64,000 nucleotides of DNA from Ixodes scapularis. Its lineage: Eukaryota; Arthropoda; Arachnida; Ixodida; Ixodidae. Under the pieces are notes generated by a model. It ran no database searches, was not told the origin of the DNA, and saw only the letters and a program-made list of their open reading frames with translations. The first letter of the stretch is position 1, and the number at the start of each line of letters is the position of its first letter. The stretch is taken from NCBI RefSeq assembly GCF_016920785.2, contig NW_024609836.1, positions 6,876,406 through 6,940,405 of the forward strand, read 5' to 3'. The position numbers and the translations under genes were made by a program. Positions 37,437 to 48,626 of this stretch are shown piece after piece.

Positions 37437-38978
37437 TTTTTTTCTTCTTTTTTTCCCTTCGCCGCCGAGTATCACGCCGTTCTCTCCTCCATCGAATTTT
37501 TTACCACAATAGCCAGCTCAAAGAATCACTGCTATCACCTCCCCATCGTATTTTCCCGCGTTTAGATCACCTATGTAAATTACGTCCAATTCGATCATTA
37601 ACTGTTTCTCACCAGACTTCCACACTATCATTGGCCATCGAGGATTGGAATTCACTACCTCTTAACATCGTTTCTATTAATGATACTACTAAATTTGTTG
37701 AAGCCATTACCCTCTCTTTATCTAACCTACCTAACTAGCTTACAGTGTTATAATTGTGTTTACTGTTCTGTTTGTTTTTGTTCTATTGCCACCCCCCTTG
37801 TATAATGACATAGAGTTATTATAATGTACGCTAGAGGTTCAACTGGCGCTAGTGTCTATGCGACTTCCGTGACGCAAATTGAAGCAGACAGCAACCAGTC
37901 TACTTTTCCAGTCTTCCTGTGTATTCCTATGGGAAAGCGCGCGTGCCTTTTGTCTCTTCGCCGGAAAATAACACGGAACACTTTGGTTATTTGGGTCGTA
38001 CCGAATAGTATGTACCTTAATTAAGACTGTAAAAGTGTAATTGCTTTAGTTAGCGCATTTTTCTTCATCAGTGACCGATGTTTAACTTCGCTACATTTCA
38101 GTCCCAAACGTGTGTTCCCCAGCAGGTGTGTAGAAACAAGCGACGATTCGAAGCAAAATTAGAATCGAAAGGAATGTAGAGTGTGTTCAAGGCTCGCCAG
38201 CAATCCGGTGACGCTTATATATTGATAATATGCCAGTCTTGTCACTATATAAAAATGACCCCGTCGTGCATGAGCGGATAAAAACATTCAAAACGTAGAG
38301 AATAAAGTCCGTGGGCTATAAAAGTTGTCTCTTCATATTGTTTTCTCTGCCAGGCAGCTTTTATCGGGCACTTGTTCTCAAAGATTTCGAGCGTGCGAGT
38401 GATATTTTGAACGTAGAACAAGCAGCTTCGCTCAGAGCAGAAAGAATAAAACGGTACTTACTTATTTAAAATAGGAATACATTACGCGGCCTTCAATTAA
38501 TTTTGATCGTATATGCACGTGTAGTTACTGATCCGGTGTTACTACGTAGTTCTTGCCGTCTTTCTTAATTTCCAGATGTTCTTCTTTCGTTTGGCACGTA
38601 TATCCCCCACGCTGAAAAGCGCCGAAGTCGTGTTCGCGCTAACAGTGTCCGACAGTGCACATAAATACACGTACGAAGCTGTTTTAGCACCGTTTTTAAT
38701 GCGATGAATTTGAAAGAAAAACACCGTAACTGACCAATTATTTCGTCGGCCTGACTGAAAAATGTTCTAAGCTACCTAGTACGTACGAATTATTTGCGAT
38801 ATTTGCTCTTATGATTGAGCGCAATGCATTACCGGAAGTCAATTTTGGACTGGTTGCTGTCTGCTTCAATTTGCGTCAGCACACTAGCGCCACTTGAACC
38901 TCTAGCGTACATTATAATAACTCTATGTATAATGACCCACGGGCCCTCAAGGAAAATAAATGATGATGATGATGATGT
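37437..38978 (+). mobile_element. Non-LTR retrotransposon 3' end, split by element B
   Basis: Frame from about 37455 to a stop at 37736 reads LRRRVSRRSLLHRIFY, FPRLDHLCKLRPIRS and IEDWNSLPLNIVS, the C-terminus of Jockey/CR1-type RT proteins. The 3' UTR is cut at 37808 by element B and resumes at 38936, ending AAATAAA(TGA)n at 38957-38976. 5'-truncated. Confidence 0.75.
37809..38927. mobile_element. Long-TIR element B (1119 bp)
   Basis: Same family as A: CATAGAGTTATTATAATG at the left, CATTATAATAACTCTATG at the right. Exact 8-bp duplication TATAATGA at 37801-37808 and 38928-38935. Inserted in the 3' UTR of a non-LTR element; removing it with one duplication rejoins the UTR to its tail. Confidence 0.9.
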
Positions 38979-39367
38979 AGGCTGTTGGATCAGGCGTAAC
39001 ATATATATCATTTTGTTATCATTAAAATTCGTCAGCTTTGTAAAAAGAGGAAATGTCGTTTTGTATTATTTGTTAAGTTTATTGGATATATTGCTTCCAA
39101 ATTAATAATTACGGGCGAGTGTTTCTTGTGGCTTATTCTGTAGGCAACGAAAGCCCAACTCAACACTTTATGAACTTGAAGAAGAGGAAAAAGTTCGAAA
39201 ACTTATATGTCTGCCTAAAACCTAAAAATCAAAACTGTAAATGCCGAAAATCCGAAAGCGCATGCGCAGCAACGCGGTGCCTGAAATTCTTTTTGAAGCT
39301 TTTGTTAACCTTTGAGAACAGGATAAAACAGTCCAAAAATATCGAAAGGTTCTTTTTTTTTTTTTTT

Positions 39368-39720
39368 CACAGAGAAGCACGTTTCTTAGCCGTCCGTGGG
39401 ATAAAGAGTAGTGGGATCACGCGCCGACACGGAAAGGTCCCGGATGTACGCGGCGGCGCTGCGGTCGTTTACTGACTGCAGGATCCAACCGGCTCCGAGC
39501 GTTCCGAAGGCCTTCAGTGAGCAGCTTTGTCTTGCGTTTTGGCCGTTTCGCGGTAGGGCAGTGCGAAGTGGCTCCCATTCTGAACTGATCTTTACACCGT
39601 GTTTGCTGTTGTTTGTGGCCAATGAAGTGTCGTGCCGAATTAGTGTTTAATAACGCAGCAAATGCAATGAGAGCCGCTCTGGATGCCCGCTGCATACAGC
39701 CTATTCAGAACATGCTTTAG
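39368..39720 (-). pseudogene. Unrecognised sequence ending in a poly(A) tract
   Basis: Read on the minus strand, open frames of 79-92 codons end at about 39386 and are followed by a run of 16 A (39353-39368), as in a retroposed transcript. One frame includes LGAGWILQSVNDRSAAAYIR. I do not recognise it. A target duplication is not found. It could equally be the 3' end of an unknown LINE. Confidence 0.35.
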
Positions 39721-40104
39721 TGGCGCCCTCTCGTGCCGTCGACACGGAGCGCGGCAGTCGTGAGCGCTCGCGATGAGCCCACTATCCCTCCTCTAGTTCA
39801 CGGCCACTGAAGCAACCAAGGATATCATGAGGGAGGTTATTTTTTGCTTGTTTTCGTAATTTTGATTAGTCCATAGGTGGTATTCACTGAGCCTGCAGGT
39901 TCGATTTTGCCAGGGAGCGCCACCGTCGATCCGCCATCTTCGAGGTCGCGGTTTGACTGGATTGAGTACGCGGTCGTACGTTGGTAGTGTGTGCTAACTT
40001 CATATAGTTGAAGAAGCTTCGTTGAACAAAAGAGAGAAAAAGATTTATCTCGGGGGCGGGCCGTTTTAGTTTCCTTGTTGCCGCCGAGTACCGTGTGTAA
40101 AGGC
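39721..40104. other. Intergenic, nothing supported
   Basis: No repeat ends or gene recognised, apart from a stretch containing GGCGCCCTCTCG. Confidence 0.3.
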
Positions 40105-40107
40105 TGA

Positions 40108-40556
40108 ACTGCATGTAAGCAATTTAGCGAGCGACGGCGACAGCAACGAGACAAGCGACGACTACCCGCTTCGCTGTCACTCGGTCACTCGCGCGACGAG
40201 GCAAACCGCATGAAAACGACGGGAGCAAGCGACCAAGGCGATTAGCGACGTTTTCTAGAAATCCAAAAAACCGAGCGATGCGACGACCGACCGTGAGAAA
40301 TCTCCGTCGCTCGTCGCCAACTCCCGTCGCTGTCGCCGTCGCTCGCTAAATCGCTTACATGCGGTTCACCCTTCACTGTCGCTCGTCGCGTAGCACGGTT
40401 TTGGGATTTCTAGAGAACTTAGCGCTCATCGGCCTTGGTTGTGTGCTCCGTCGCTTTCATGCGGTTTGCCTCGTCGCGCGAGTGACCGAGCGGCAGCGAA
40501 GCGGGTCGCCGTCGCTTGTCTCGCAGCTCGCCAAATCGCTTACATGCGGTTTTTAA
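40108..40556. mobile_element. Fold-back element with GCGACGGCGACAGCGACG words
   Basis: The left arm starts CTGCATGTAAGCAATTTAGC at about 40108. The right arm ends with its inverse GCTTACATGCGG at about 40551. Arms of about 190 nt include inverted CGCGCGACGAGGCAAACCGC and TTTCTAGAAATCC parts. A second internal copy of the terminus lies at about 40335-40365. Non-coding. Confidence 0.75.
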
Positions 40557-40649
40557 ATCGCTTGGGCTAATGAAAAATGCACCGTATTTTTCATAAGGTG
40601 CGCACTCTGTGAGCCGCACGGTATGTTTCTGCACAGGAACGAACACGAA

Positions 40650-41010
40650 GGCACGACGTATGTACGACACAGAGGCGATGGAGCAACACGATTACACGGC
40701 CGTAGTGCAGAAAATCCGCTAGAGAAAAACAATAAAGAAACTAGCAAAATAAAACAAAGACTAATCCCACCGTGCTACAAAAGCACCAACGTTGAAAAAT
40801 CAGTTCTTGCAAAAGCTGCCGCCGTGGGCACGGCGCGCGACACGGAGCGCTTCATGGAGCCGAGGGAGCAACACGGCCGCGGTGAACGAGTCCGATAGCG
40901 ACAAAAACGAACTAAAACACACAAAAAATACTCCTACGGCGCTTCAAAAGCACCAAAGTATAAGAATAACCCCTGGTTTCGGTCAAAAAGACCCTTTAAA
41001 GTTGTAAAAT
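40650..41010 (+). repeat. Diverged two-copy direct repeat (~190 bp)
   Basis: GGAGCAACACG at 40679 and 40868 begins two similar blocks, each ending GC(T/G)(A/T)CAAAAGCACCAA (about 40778 and 40944). Non-coding. Confidence 0.45.
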
Positions 41011-41244
41011 GCTGCTAAACCACGCTCAAAAAGTCCGGCCAGACGACACCCGCGATAGAAAGAGACCTCGAAGATGGCGACCGTGGTAGGCGATGCCAGC
41101 GAACCTAGCGAGTGACGTCAAGTGAATGTCACCTATAACTTTTAAAATAAAGCGAATTTCGAGAAAAGAAAAGGTTCACTAAGTTACTACGTTCAGTGCG
41201 CTCAGGTTCGCTGTAAATTAAAAACGAGTAAAAAACCAAAGGTG

Positions 41245-42133
41245 CCACTTTCTTTCTTTCACGTAAATGTGCAATCGATACGGAATAAATTTGATGACTT
41301 AAACGTATTTTTGGATGGTTTTAATTTTCCTTTTGATGTTATTATGGTCAGTGAAACATGATATAAAAATACCGAAGAAGTAGGTAGGCTTGAGAATTAC
41401 GAAATATTTAGTGCAAACAGAACCAATAAAGTAGGAGGCGGAGTATGTATACATGTAAAAAGAGGTCTTGAGTGCACACTTGTAAGTGACTTTGCAGCTA
41501 TTTCAAGCGATTATGAAATACTAACTTTACAACATGCAAAATCTGTTTTTTTCTGTTGTCTATCGCCCGCCAAATGGTAATATCCCCTCCTTTCTTGAGT
41601 TTCTCGACGTGTGTTCTAGGTTTCTTGGTGAAAACAAATTGATTGTCTGTTTTGGAGGTGATTTTAACATAGACATGCTTGCGTCGTCCTCACATAAAAT
41701 TAAATTGTTCACTTCATATCAGTCATACGGACTCTTCAACGTTATTTCCGAACCTACTCGCATTACACCCCGAAATACGGCGTTGTTGGATTTATTTTTA
41801 ACAAATATTTCAGAAACGGACGTAATTGCTGGAGTGGTTGGGGAAACTATTAGTGACCACCTTCCAATATATATGCTTGTAAATGTAGACTACTACAACA
41901 ACAAAAAAAATATGTGATGACCAGATTTATTTTAGAAATATAAGCGCTAAAAACCTTGATCTTTTTGAACAACAGATAAGTTCCGAAATCTGGAGTGCGG
42001 TGCTGTCTAGCGTGTCTGCTGACGAAGCAATTAATTGCTTTCTTGAAAAGTTTAAAATGATACATGATTGCTGCTTTCCTTATGAATTGCATAGGGTTCC
42101 TCGAAAGTCTCGTAAACCCTGGGTTACACCGGA

Positions 42134-42202
<69 letters not shown>

Positions 42203-42480
42203 AAAAATAATCTCTACCACAGATTCGTGCACACTATAGATGTTTACATCTTGGTTATATCTAAGAAACTTAGAAATCAACAAAAACTTTAAGGCAGGCT
42301 AAACGCGTGTATTTCAATAATTTATTTAAATATGACAAGAGATCCCAGGTAGTATGGAAAAAAGTAAATGAGTTAATACAACAAGGGTGGCACGCGGATA
42401 AAGTAACGGAAATAAAAATCGAAGGTATCGTTGAAAAAGGGGTTATTTTGGCCAAAAAGTTTAGGGATCATTTTGCTACA
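41245..42480 (+). mobile_element. Non-LTR retrotransposon, endonuclease and RT N-terminus (broken)
   Basis: Reading from 41258: HVNVQSIRNKFDDL (APE endonuclease start), VIMVSET followed by an in-frame TGA at 41359-41361, VVYRPPNG after a frameshift near 41535, FGGDFNIDM, and SDHLPIYML (catalytic SDH) by 41870. After another frame change RKPWVTPEI leads into a (TA)n tract. Sequence resumes with KRSQVVWKKVNEL to 42478. Tick CR1/Jockey-like element. The RT core is missing, replaced by 42488-44150. Confidence 0.85.
42136..42200. repeat. (TA)n microsatellite
   Basis: About 32 uninterrupted TA units inside the former retrotransposon reading frame, directly after the conserved PWVTPEI motif, displacing the following codons. 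Confidence 0.95.
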
Positions 42481-42487
42481 CTTTTCC

Positions 42488-43673
42488 GCGCAAAAAGAAG
42501 CGTTGGTTTGGATCGCGCTTTAAAGCGCGATCCAAACCAACGCTTCTTTTTGCGCCTGTGGGTCGTGCGGCTGCGGATGTGACGCATTTCGTGGCGTTTT
42601 TGCTGTTTCCGGGCGCGCTTTCTGAGTCAGAACCGTGCGCTTTGGTTTGGACGGGCGAAACTTCGGGCGAGCGCGCACGCGCGCACGCAGGCACGCGCGC
42701 ACAAGCAAGGTGCAACTGCGACAGACTGGCCGGCCAGACGGCGAGAGAAAGAGAGAGAGAGAGAGATCGCGTTGTCATGTTGGAAGAGAATAAAAGGGGG
42801 GGAGGAGAGGGCAGCCAGACGGCGAGAAACGCGGAGCCGGAACTAGCTTGCCCTCCACCGATTGGCCGGGACACAGGCGCGCCCTGCTACGTCATCGCGC
42901 GTTTTTGTGCGCGTCCAGAGAGAAGTTGAAATCATCCAACTTCGTGGGAAAATAAGCGCCAAAAAAACACGGACAAAGAGTAGATTGACAACGACACAGG
43001 GCGCGACACTGGCCCATCTAAGCATTTTATTGCATCCAACTTCTTCGTGCGCGCCCGGAAGGAGCGAAGAAGCGGCGCGACGTCACGAAAATGCGTCACA
43101 TATCCGCAGCCGCACGACCTACAGGCGCAAAAAGAAGCGTTGGTTTGGATCGCGCTTAAGCGCGATCCAAACCAACGCTTCTTTTTGCGCCTGTAGGTCG
43201 TGCGGCTGCGGATGTGACGTATTTTCGTGACGTCGCGCCGCTTCTTCGCTCCTTCCGGGCGCGCACAAGAAAGTTGGATAATTTCAACTTCTTTCTCAAC
43301 GCGCACAAAAACGCGCGGTGCCGTAGTAGGGCGCTCCTGTGTCCCGGCCAATCGGTGGAGGGCAACCTAGTTCCGGCTCCGTGTTTCTTCGCCGTCTGGC
43401 TGCCCTCTCCTCCCCCCCCCTTTTATTCTCTTCCAACATGACAACGCGGCCTCTCTCTCTCTCTTTCTCTCGCCGTCTGGCCGGCCAGTCTGTCGCAGTT
43501 GCACCTTGCTTGTGCGCTCGTGCCGAAGTTTCGCCCGTCCAAACCAAAGCGCACGGTTCTGACTCAGAAAGCGCGCCCGGAAACAGCAAAAACGCCACGA
43601 AATGCGTCACATCCGCAGCCGCACGACCTACAGGCGCAAAAAGAAGTGTTGGTTTGGATCGCGCTTTAGGCGC
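42488..43673. mobile_element. Palindromic pair of GC-rich MITEs
   Basis: Two copies of one element lie head to head: copy 1 about 42522-43157 and copy 2 inverted about 43158-43673. Each end starts AAGCGCGATCCAAACCAACG and continues for over 50 bp. A solo inverted terminus at 42488-42521 makes a perfect 68-nt palindrome with copy 1. The central palindrome at 43157/43158 has arms of about 130 nt before the first large difference, an 89-bp insertion in copy 1. Interiors share CCAATCGGTGGAGGG and a CT/GA microsatellite, inverted. No transposase. Confidence 0.88.
42944..43032. mobile_element. 89-bp insertion with 11-bp target duplication in MITE copy 1
   Basis: CATCCAACTTC occurs at 42933-42943 and again at 43033-43043; copy 2 has only one such site. 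The insert carries GCGCCAAAAAAACACGGACA and CATTTTATTG, like the 3' end of the Penelope-like copy at 12836 (GCGCCGAAAAAATACAGGGACA...TTTATTG). Interpreted as a very short Penelope-like 3' insertion. Confidence 0.7.
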
Positions 43674-43721
43674 CCGTTTTTGGCTTGAGGGGCGTCGGCG
43701 TCGCCGTCGGCGTAACCGTGA

Positions 43722-44045
43722 GGTCACGTGACCGCCCCTAGGTCACCCCAAGTGACCCACGTGTCCTTGAGGAGACCTTGAGGGTCACGTGACCCCCAAG
43801 GGCACGTGACACCCAAGGTCACGTGACTCCCCAAGTCACGTGACCCCCTGGAGGTCTCGTGACCCCCTCTCCGAAGTCACGTGACCCCCCTCCCCCCGAA
43901 GTCACGTGACATCCCCCAAGGTCACGTGACCCCTCCCCCGAAGTCACGTGACCCCCCTCCCTGAAGTCACGTGACATCCCCCCGAGGTCACACCACCCCC
44001 CTCCCTCCCGAAGTCACGTGACATCCCCCCCGAGGTCAGGTGACC
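43722..44045. repeat. Minisatellite of TCACGTGAC palindromes
   Basis: Ten exact TCACGTGAC and several variants spaced about 22-40 bp by C-rich linkers (CCCCCAAGG, ATCCCCCCGAAG). TCACGTGA is the E-box form bound by USF/MITF/TFE-type bHLH-zip proteins. It joins the MITE pair to the RT remnant. Confidence 0.92.
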
Positions 44046-44149
44046 CCCCGGAGCATATTCAAGAAGGAGGGGAGGAGGAGGAGAAGGAGGAGGAGGAGGG
44101 GTCTACCCTCCCCTCAGTACCCTTCCCTCCTCCTCCTCAAGAGCTGCGC

Positions 44150-45300
44150 TCCAATTCGGCGTTACAGGGAGTTGTAAACGGCTTTCACTTTTTTAATCTA
44201 TATATCAATGACATCGTAAATATTGATAAAAATGGAAGTCTCATTATTTACGCTGATGATACCAGTATATCCTTTTCAAGTGATGATACTGATCAGATTA
44301 TAAGTGCCGCAAATATTTATTTGGAAAAGTTAAGTGCCTGGACAAATTCAAATTCATTAAAAATAAATGGCAGTAAGACAAAAGCCGTATTATTTAGATC
44401 ACGAAATACAAACTCTTTCTATGCGTTCATTCTTTCTCTTCGAACACACTGTATAGATATAGTTGAAAGCGTAAAAGTTCTCGGAATTATATTTAATTAA
44501 TACATGTCATGGGACGAAACTGTACAACAGACATGTCAAAAATTATCAAGAGTTGTAGGTATTATGCACAAATATCGCCACATCATCCCGATTTCGGTTA
44601 TGCTTCTTATATATAATTCCCTCTTCTACTCAAAATATAATTATTGCTTCTTGGTATGGGGGGATACAACCCCTACAAGCATACAACTCATACATACTCT
44701 ACAAAAAAGCGGTTTGTATTATATGTAATACTGAGTATAATAGTCATACTAGTCCATTATTTATTAAACTGAATATAGTACAGATTCCTAATCAGTATTA
44801 TTATAAACTTTTTCTTGCATTGAAAAGATCTTTTTACCAAAAAGAAAATATATTCGTGTGCATTTCCAACCTTAGAATGAGGGAGGTTACCTATGAAACT
44901 AGGTCTGCAGACGCATGGTCAGTGCCGCACTGCAGAACGAACTACATAAATCAGACGTTGAAATATATAGTACCTTGTTTTTTTTATTCGCCTGAGTGAG
45001 TTGAATGTAGAAGTTTTGAATGAAACCATAAAAAATGTACGTCCCATGTTTGTAAACTTGGCTAAATCGATTACTTTTCCCCCTTCCCCCTCCCCCATCT
45101 AATGTTGTTCATTTTTGTGCTATAAGTGTGATGGTGAAAAAAAAACAAAGAAAAAAAAAACATGTGTATGTACATGCTGTCCCCTTTCGCTGCTGTGGGG
45201 AGGCAAAGGCTCGTCGAGCAACAACTGAGTTGCTTTTTTCTCTGTCTCCCCTCTCCAAACGGAGAGGAATAAAGAGTTTGAGTTTGAGTTTGAGTTTGAG
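44150..45300 (+). mobile_element. Non-LTR retrotransposon, RT C-terminal half and 3' tail
   Basis: FFNLYINDIVNI, then LIIYADDTSISF (the catalytic YADD box), LKINGSKTKAVLF to 44499 (TAA), reopened as SWDETVQQTCQKL and ending at 44728; later frames read REVTYETRSADAWSVPHC near 44880-44935. The tail is AATAAAGAGTTTGAGTTTGAG (about 45268-45300). Together with 41245-42480 this is one element with a missing core. Confidence 0.85.
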
Positions 45301-47189
45301 CAGCAGCTACTAAATGAATCGCACTGAGATTTTTCGCAACGGGGAACTACAAGGGCGCGGTTGCCACCGATGATCACATAGCTAATGCCCAGTGGATGGT
45401 GATCAGAGCCGTGACGGTCGTCGTGAGTGTCGCTGTCGACCGGCTGGGAAGAGACGGCTGGGTCGACAAACCCCGGACCGAGGCAGCTGAGGCATGTGCG
45501 AAAGAAGGCTTTCGCCGCCACCACGACAAGCACACCGACGTCGTGGGGTGCGTTGACTGAACCTAGAATCTAACTGAACCTTCGTCACCATCATCATGGG
45601 TCTGAAGGAGACCGTCATCGTTCTGAAGGACTCCAACACTTTGCCGCAAACATTACTTTGCCATTAACAACATGGTGGTAAGTTGACGTTAAAACTTCTG
45701 GGTTTCTACCGCTTCGAAGTTAGTGCAGGCTTAGTACCTATGTCTACACTTGACAATTGGTTGTGGTTTGTAGCTACTGTGAATCACGCAATAAAATCTG
45801 GATGGGTTGCTGATGGCATTTTATTGTATCAATTAGATATTTTACCTTTTCACGCCAAGCTTCTGAAATTGCATGTCAGTCATCGGACAGTCACAAGAAA
45901 CACTGTTCGATGCCCTGCAATGAACTATGGACAGCTGTGTCCTAAAATGAATCGTTAGTTGTTTAGACAGCAGGAGTTTAGTCTGACAGAGTATGGTAAC
46001 ATTGTTACCCACTGTAGACGAGAAATTTAGCCGGTGCTATCTTGTGGATGGTTGTCATCTCCGTGATCAAGGAAAACAAGGAAGATACAATTGTCCTACA
46101 TTTAAAAACACGTAAGGTGTTTTTAAATAATAAGGTTATGATACCAACATAAGGTTATGATACCAATTACATAGATTGTCGTTTCAAAAGTGACAGTAAC
46201 TCATTGAAATTAAAGAGTAGTGTGAACTGGATTTTTGAAATTTGCCTGTGCGTACTGTTGACTTGTCACCATCAAGCATAAACGACAAGCGGAAGCAGAG
46301 TAGATATGTGAAGGAAAAACGAGCATATATACTAAAGAAAGAACTGCTACGTAACGTAAAGAATGTCAGCAAATATCTTGCCATTGTTGTACGAGCTCAG
46401 GGGCTATGCACACGCTTATGGCAGCCTGTGAATGTAGGATGCTCCTCTTATGGTATCATCCAGGGACGATGAGGTGGGAAGGGGCTTATGGGGCTTTGTC
46501 CCCCCCCCCCTCCCAAAATTTGGCGGGCCCTGGAATATGCACACAAATTTCGACACCCTCCCCCCCCCCCCCCCCTCCGCACCCCAAGTCATGAACATCC
46601 CAGTCACATCAACTTCCCTCCCCCCTCAAAAGTCCCTGGCTACGCCAATACTATCAATTGCACTTAATATATAGTCAAAATTATCAGGATAAGCGAAATT
46701 TCCTTCATTTTATGCACCATATAGACCTTTTCCACAAGGGCGCCGCCATCTTGAATTGTCGTCACTTCCAGTACGGGCGAAAGCATTGTTTTGCCGTCGC
46801 CACGCCAATAGAAGACATTTAGGATAAAAGCCTAACCGTCACACATTCTCGTTTTGGCTCCCCTCTATTTTTTTGCTGGTTACAGGTTGAAACGTTTTTA
46901 TTATTTTTTCTTCGCCCATACCGGATACGCCTACTAGGTGGCTGTGGACGAGGGTAACCTGTGTTTCTGTCTTTATATGCATGCAGGCAAAGCGCACACT
47001 TAAAAATTACTTGTGTGAAGGCTGCCTTCGCAATGTAGTCCGTGTCAAACTCTCAAGGCATTAACAGATTCCACAAATTAAATTTTCAACGAAACACGTT
47101 AGTTTTGCAAAACGCTGGGAAAATTACATTGCGTTTTACATCATTCACCCTTGCCGTCCAATGAATCAGCAGTCAGCGCTACACAAACC
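45301..47189. other. Intergenic, no gene supported
   Basis: Poly(C) patches at 46501-46510 and 46559-46574, and several AT-rich stretches. Open frames here show no homology I recognise. Confidence 0.4.
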
Positions 47190-47194
47190 TCAAT

Positions 47195-47925
47195 GAGCTT
47201 GCCGTTTGTTTTCTTGCCGTTGGGGCAATCACTGACGGTCGTGGCGGCGGCACAATTCTTTCCCAGACCGTTGGCTCCTGCCTCCGTGCTCGCGGAAGCG
47301 TTGTTCACTTTGTGACAAGGTGGGGTTTTGAATCTTGACGCATGGCAACGCTGAATGAAGGCCTATAACCGTCTTCATAATCTCAGCAAGGCTGCCGTTA
47401 CGAGCCACAACACCACCACCACTTTCAAGCTTCATAACACCGGCACGAATAGAAGCCAAGTCTTGCATCTCGCCAAGTGTTAAACCGGAGACATTGAACG
47501 CCAGCTCACCGTGCTCTTTAACCCAGTCCTGCCGTCAACTGGGCTCATCCAACAGTACATAAGCATTCGCGTGCGCGTTGATCAAGTTACCGATCGCATG
47601 TCAAACTTCAGCCGCGGTCGATCCGACGAGCATCGTGGCCATGTTCTTTCGAGTTTATCACGCCAAGGGTACGCGGTTGTCGAGTTAAAACAATGCAAAC
47701 ACTCCCGTGCATTCTTGTTCTTACGTCATTTTGTCGTCACAACCCGAACTCGAAAAGCGACGTCTGTTAGCGGCCAACAGAGGCCTTCTAGTTTCACGAA
47801 CGTTCCCATGGCAAAGAGCGTTGAATCGTCACGCGCAATGAAGCCAGTGGGTAGCGAAGTACTACGTACTGTACCTATGTAGGGACGTGTAAAAACGTAA
47901 AAGCCGTATTTTTTTTCCACGAGCT
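47195..47925 (-). pseudogene. Decayed unrecognised ORF
   Basis: Read leftward: TGFIARDDSTLFAMGTFVKL (about 47860-47800), a break, then NMATMLVGSTAAEV, TGA, HAIGNLINAHANAYVLLDE, TGA, and HGELAFNVSGLTLGEMQDLA continuing to GLHSALPC by about 47345. The two TGA codons could derive from CGA or TGC by CpG-type decay. The amino-acid pattern looks truly coding. I cannot name the family; a multi-copy mobile-element protein is the likeliest source. Confidence 0.4.
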
Positions 47926-48626
47926 TTTTTGCAAATAAAAAAGTAAGTAAAAAGGACTGCCCGAGATTATGCGGTCGCGTCCATTTCTTCAGCGCCGAAA
48001 GAAAAGAACATGGCTCATGGGGACTACCGTCGTAATCACTGCAGTGAGCAAAGGGAGCAAAGCATTATTACAACTGCCCGAAGAAACTTTCCTGCGTCAT
48101 TCACAGTAGATTGCCGCCCGCAGGGTCGACAACCGATGCACTCTGCGTCGATCTCACGACTTGTCATAAATTACCAGAGTCGTCGTCAGCGCTGTATTTA
48201 TTTGGAGTCTCTTTCACAGGCAAACAGGACATTTCATTTGCAGCTTATATTCACGACAGCTTCACAAAAGATGATCGGTGTCGCAGCGTACCTTCCCCTA
48301 ATATTTTCTTCTCGTAATGCCATCCGTATCGTGCAGAAACAGGGAAAGCAACGACACAAACGAGGCACAAACACCACAAGGTCGCTACCGCGGTTTTCGC
48401 CGTGTTTGTTTTGAAAGACCGTAGTGGAAAGACTTCGAGAGAAAAAAAGCTGAGATATCTTAGCTAAATTTACTTTACGTCATAATTATTGAAATAATCA
48501 TTCGTATTTTATAAAATGATGATATTATTTTTTTCTGCTTCCTTCCATTTTCCGGAAGGTAGCCTTTTCTCCGTTATTCGCTGGTTCTAACTTTCGGAAG
48601 AAAGGAAGGAGAGAACAAAAAGAACG

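Noticed and set aside
37232..37738. 168-codon ORF with TGEK-like repeats, suggestive of zinc-finger linkers
   Set aside because: The repeats come from a 15-bp minisatellite, there are no Cys2/His2 pairs, and the rest of the frame is a retroelement end.
42476..43731. Several long ORFs on both strands
   Set aside because: They are mirror images within the palindromic MITE pair; GC-rich repeats create open frames by chance.
43722..44045. CRISPR-like array (regularly repeated palindrome)
   Set aside because: Spacers are short, C-rich and similar to each other; eukaryotic minisatellite.
45120..45640. 137-codon minus-strand ORF
   Set aside because: No recognisable homology; overlaps a retrotransposon tail and includes SNSNSNSN-type translation of the GAGTTT microsatellite.
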